A stretch of DNA of 64,000 nucleotides from Hyphomicrobiales bacterium. GTDB taxonomy: Bacteria; Pseudomonadota; Alphaproteobacteria; Rhizobiales; Rhizobiaceae. The position numbers and the translations under genes were made by a program. A model generated the notes under the pieces. It was given only the letters and a program-made list of their open reading frames with translations. It did not search any database and was not told the DNA's origin. This document shows positions 63,109 to 64,000 of this stretch, piece after piece (the first letter of the stretch is position 1; each line of letters begins with the position of its first letter). The stretch spans positions 1 through 64,000 of the forward strand of contig UCEY01000024.1 of NCBI GenBank assembly GCA_900471605.1. Reading direction: 5' to 3'.

Positions 63109-64000
63109 ATGCGCAATATTGGACGTCCCTCACTGAAGACCGTCTTGAAGGCCACCACGGTTGCTGGTCTCGCCGCGGTCATGCTCTCGAGCGGCATCCC
63201 GGCTCACATCACGCAGTCTTTTGCTGCTCCGGTCAGCGTCACCGCTCCGCAGGCCCCGAGCTTTGCCGATGTCGTTTCCGCCGTTTCTCCCGCCGTCGTT
63301 TCCGTCCGCGTCCAGTCGGACGCCCAGCCCGTTTCCGATGACAGCGGCAATAATTTCTCCTTCAATTTCGGCGGCCGCGGCTTCGACCAGCTTCCCGATG
63401 ATCACCCGCTGAAGCGGTTCTTCCGCGAATTCGGCGGCCAGATGCCGGGCGGCCCCGGCGCTCAGGGCGACCGCAACCAGGACCGCGCCGACCGTAACGG
63501 CCCGCGCAACCGCGACAACGGCAACCGTCCGCACCGCCTGCGCCCGGCGGCACAGGGCTCCGGTTTCTTCATCTCCGAAGACGGTTATGTCGTCACCAAC
63601 AACCACGTCGTTTCCGACGGTTCGGCCTACACGGTCGTTTTGAATGACGGCACGGAACTCGAAGCCAAGCTGGTCGGCAAGGACAGCCGAACCGACCTCG
63701 CGGTGCTCAAGGTCGACGCCACCAGCCGCAAGTTCACCTATGTCAATTTCGCCGACGACTCCAAGGTGCGCGTCGGCGACTGGGTGGTCGCCGTCGGCAA
63801 CCCGTTCGGCCTCGGCGGCACAGTCACCGCAGGCATCGTGTCGGCCCGCGGCCGCGACATCGGCTCCGGCCCCTATGACGACTACATCCAGGTGGATGCG
63901 GCCGTAAACCGCGGCAATTCCGGCGGCCCGACCTTCAACCTGTCGGGTGAAGTGGTCGGCATCAACACCGCGATCTTCTCGCCGTCGGGCGGCAATGTCG
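63109..64000 (+). CDS. degP: periplasmic serine protease DegP/HtrA (5' part)
   Basis: The 297 codons present encode a signal region (about 1-40), a Gly/Asn/Arg-rich loop (about 75-145) and most of the trypsin-like protease domain with the catalytic triad H166 (VTNNHVV), D196 (RTDLAVL) and S271 (NRGNSGGP). The two PDZ domains expected after it lie beyond the right edge. DegP degrades and refolds misfolded envelope proteins, and the gene order ccmIEFH-degP near feuPQ fits Sinorhizobium/Agrobacterium-type chromosomes. Confidence 0.95.
   Translation, partial: MRNIGRPSLKTVLKATTVAGLAAVMLSSGIPAHITQSFAAPVSVTAPQAPSFADVVSAVSPAVVSVRVQSDAQPVSDDSGNNFSFNFGGRGFDQLPDDHPLKRFFREFGGQMPGGPGAQGDRNQDRADRNGPRNRDNGNRPHRLRPAAQGSGFFISEDGYVVTNNHVVSDGSAYTVVLNDGTELEAKLVGKDSRTDLAVLKVDATSRKFTYVNFADDSKVRVGDWVVAVGNPFGLGGTVTAGIVSARGRDIGSGPYDDYIQVDAAVNRGNSGGPTFNLSGEVVGINTAIFSPSGGNV

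Overview
The window looks like chromosomal DNA of an alphaproteobacterium of the Rhizobiaceae (Rhizobium/Agrobacterium/Sinorhizobium group). The evidence is high G+C coding sequence with few frame problems, a MucR/Ros zinc-finger regulator, a FeuN-FeuP-FeuQ-like signalling locus next to cytochrome c maturation genes (ccmIEFH) and degP, an HmrR/CopA/CopZ copper module, and several copies of the palindromic RIME-type intergenic repeats known from rhizobia. I see no rRNA gene, tRNA gene, CRISPR array, transposase or integrase.

Layout. 0-3 kb: the distal part of a multisubunit cation/proton antiporter operon (phaD-E-F-G, all stop/start overlaps). 3.2-5.4 kb: mucR with its long leader and terminator, then a two-gene unit of a DnaA-domain-IV-like protein and a DUF6456 protein. 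5.4-26.7 kb: a mosaic of small transcription units. These include a stand-alone LolC/E-like periplasmic domain, two SDR/regulator divergent pairs (TetR and HxlR) with visible operator-like repeats, sufE, a DivJ/PleC-type histidine kinase overlapping a peptidoglycan-binding-domain gene, a PadR-DUF1700-DUF2807 operon, GIY-YIG, DUF1491, DUF2336 and DUF1254/DUF1214 genes, a class A penicillin-binding protein and a LuxR-type regulator. 26.8-30.3 kb: copper efflux, with copA-hmrR and copZ each preceded by a CueR-type box and separated by a 170-bp RIME with 35-bp perfect terminal inverted repeats. 30.5-36.2 kb: a phytase-like secreted protein, an Omp25/31-type porin, an MFS transporter and selO.

36.2-55.5 kb holds a gene transfer agent (GTA) structural cluster in canonical order: small terminase, TerL, portal, protease, capsid, adaptor, stopper, tail terminator, major tail protein, two chaperones, short tape measure, distal tail, FeS-type hub, NlpC/P60 peptidase and megatron. 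A GH19-type endolysin and a holin-like gene lie in or at the end of it. The cluster is unusual because it is interrupted. A TacA/TacT toxin-antitoxin pair and an opposite-strand MFS transporter sit between tail terminator and major tail protein. RIME-like repeats lie in the 5' part of terL, after the capsid gene and before the tape measure gene. Two predicted terminator-ended small RNAs sit immediately upstream of the cluster and between the peptidase and megatron genes. No integrase, repressor or replication genes are present, so this reads as a GTA rather than a prophage.

55.6-64 kb: a FeuN-like periplasmic protein, FeuP response regulator and FeuQ sensor kinase, a surface lipoprotein, the ccmI-ccmE-ccmF-ccmH operon for attaching haem to c-type cytochromes, and the 5' part of degP, which runs off the right edge.

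The items most worth following up are the interrupted GTA cluster with its flanking sRNA candidates, the TA/MFS insertion, the decayed duplicate of a peptidoglycan-binding gene fragment, the soluble LolC/E-like domain, and the DnaA-IV-like/DUF6456 pair.
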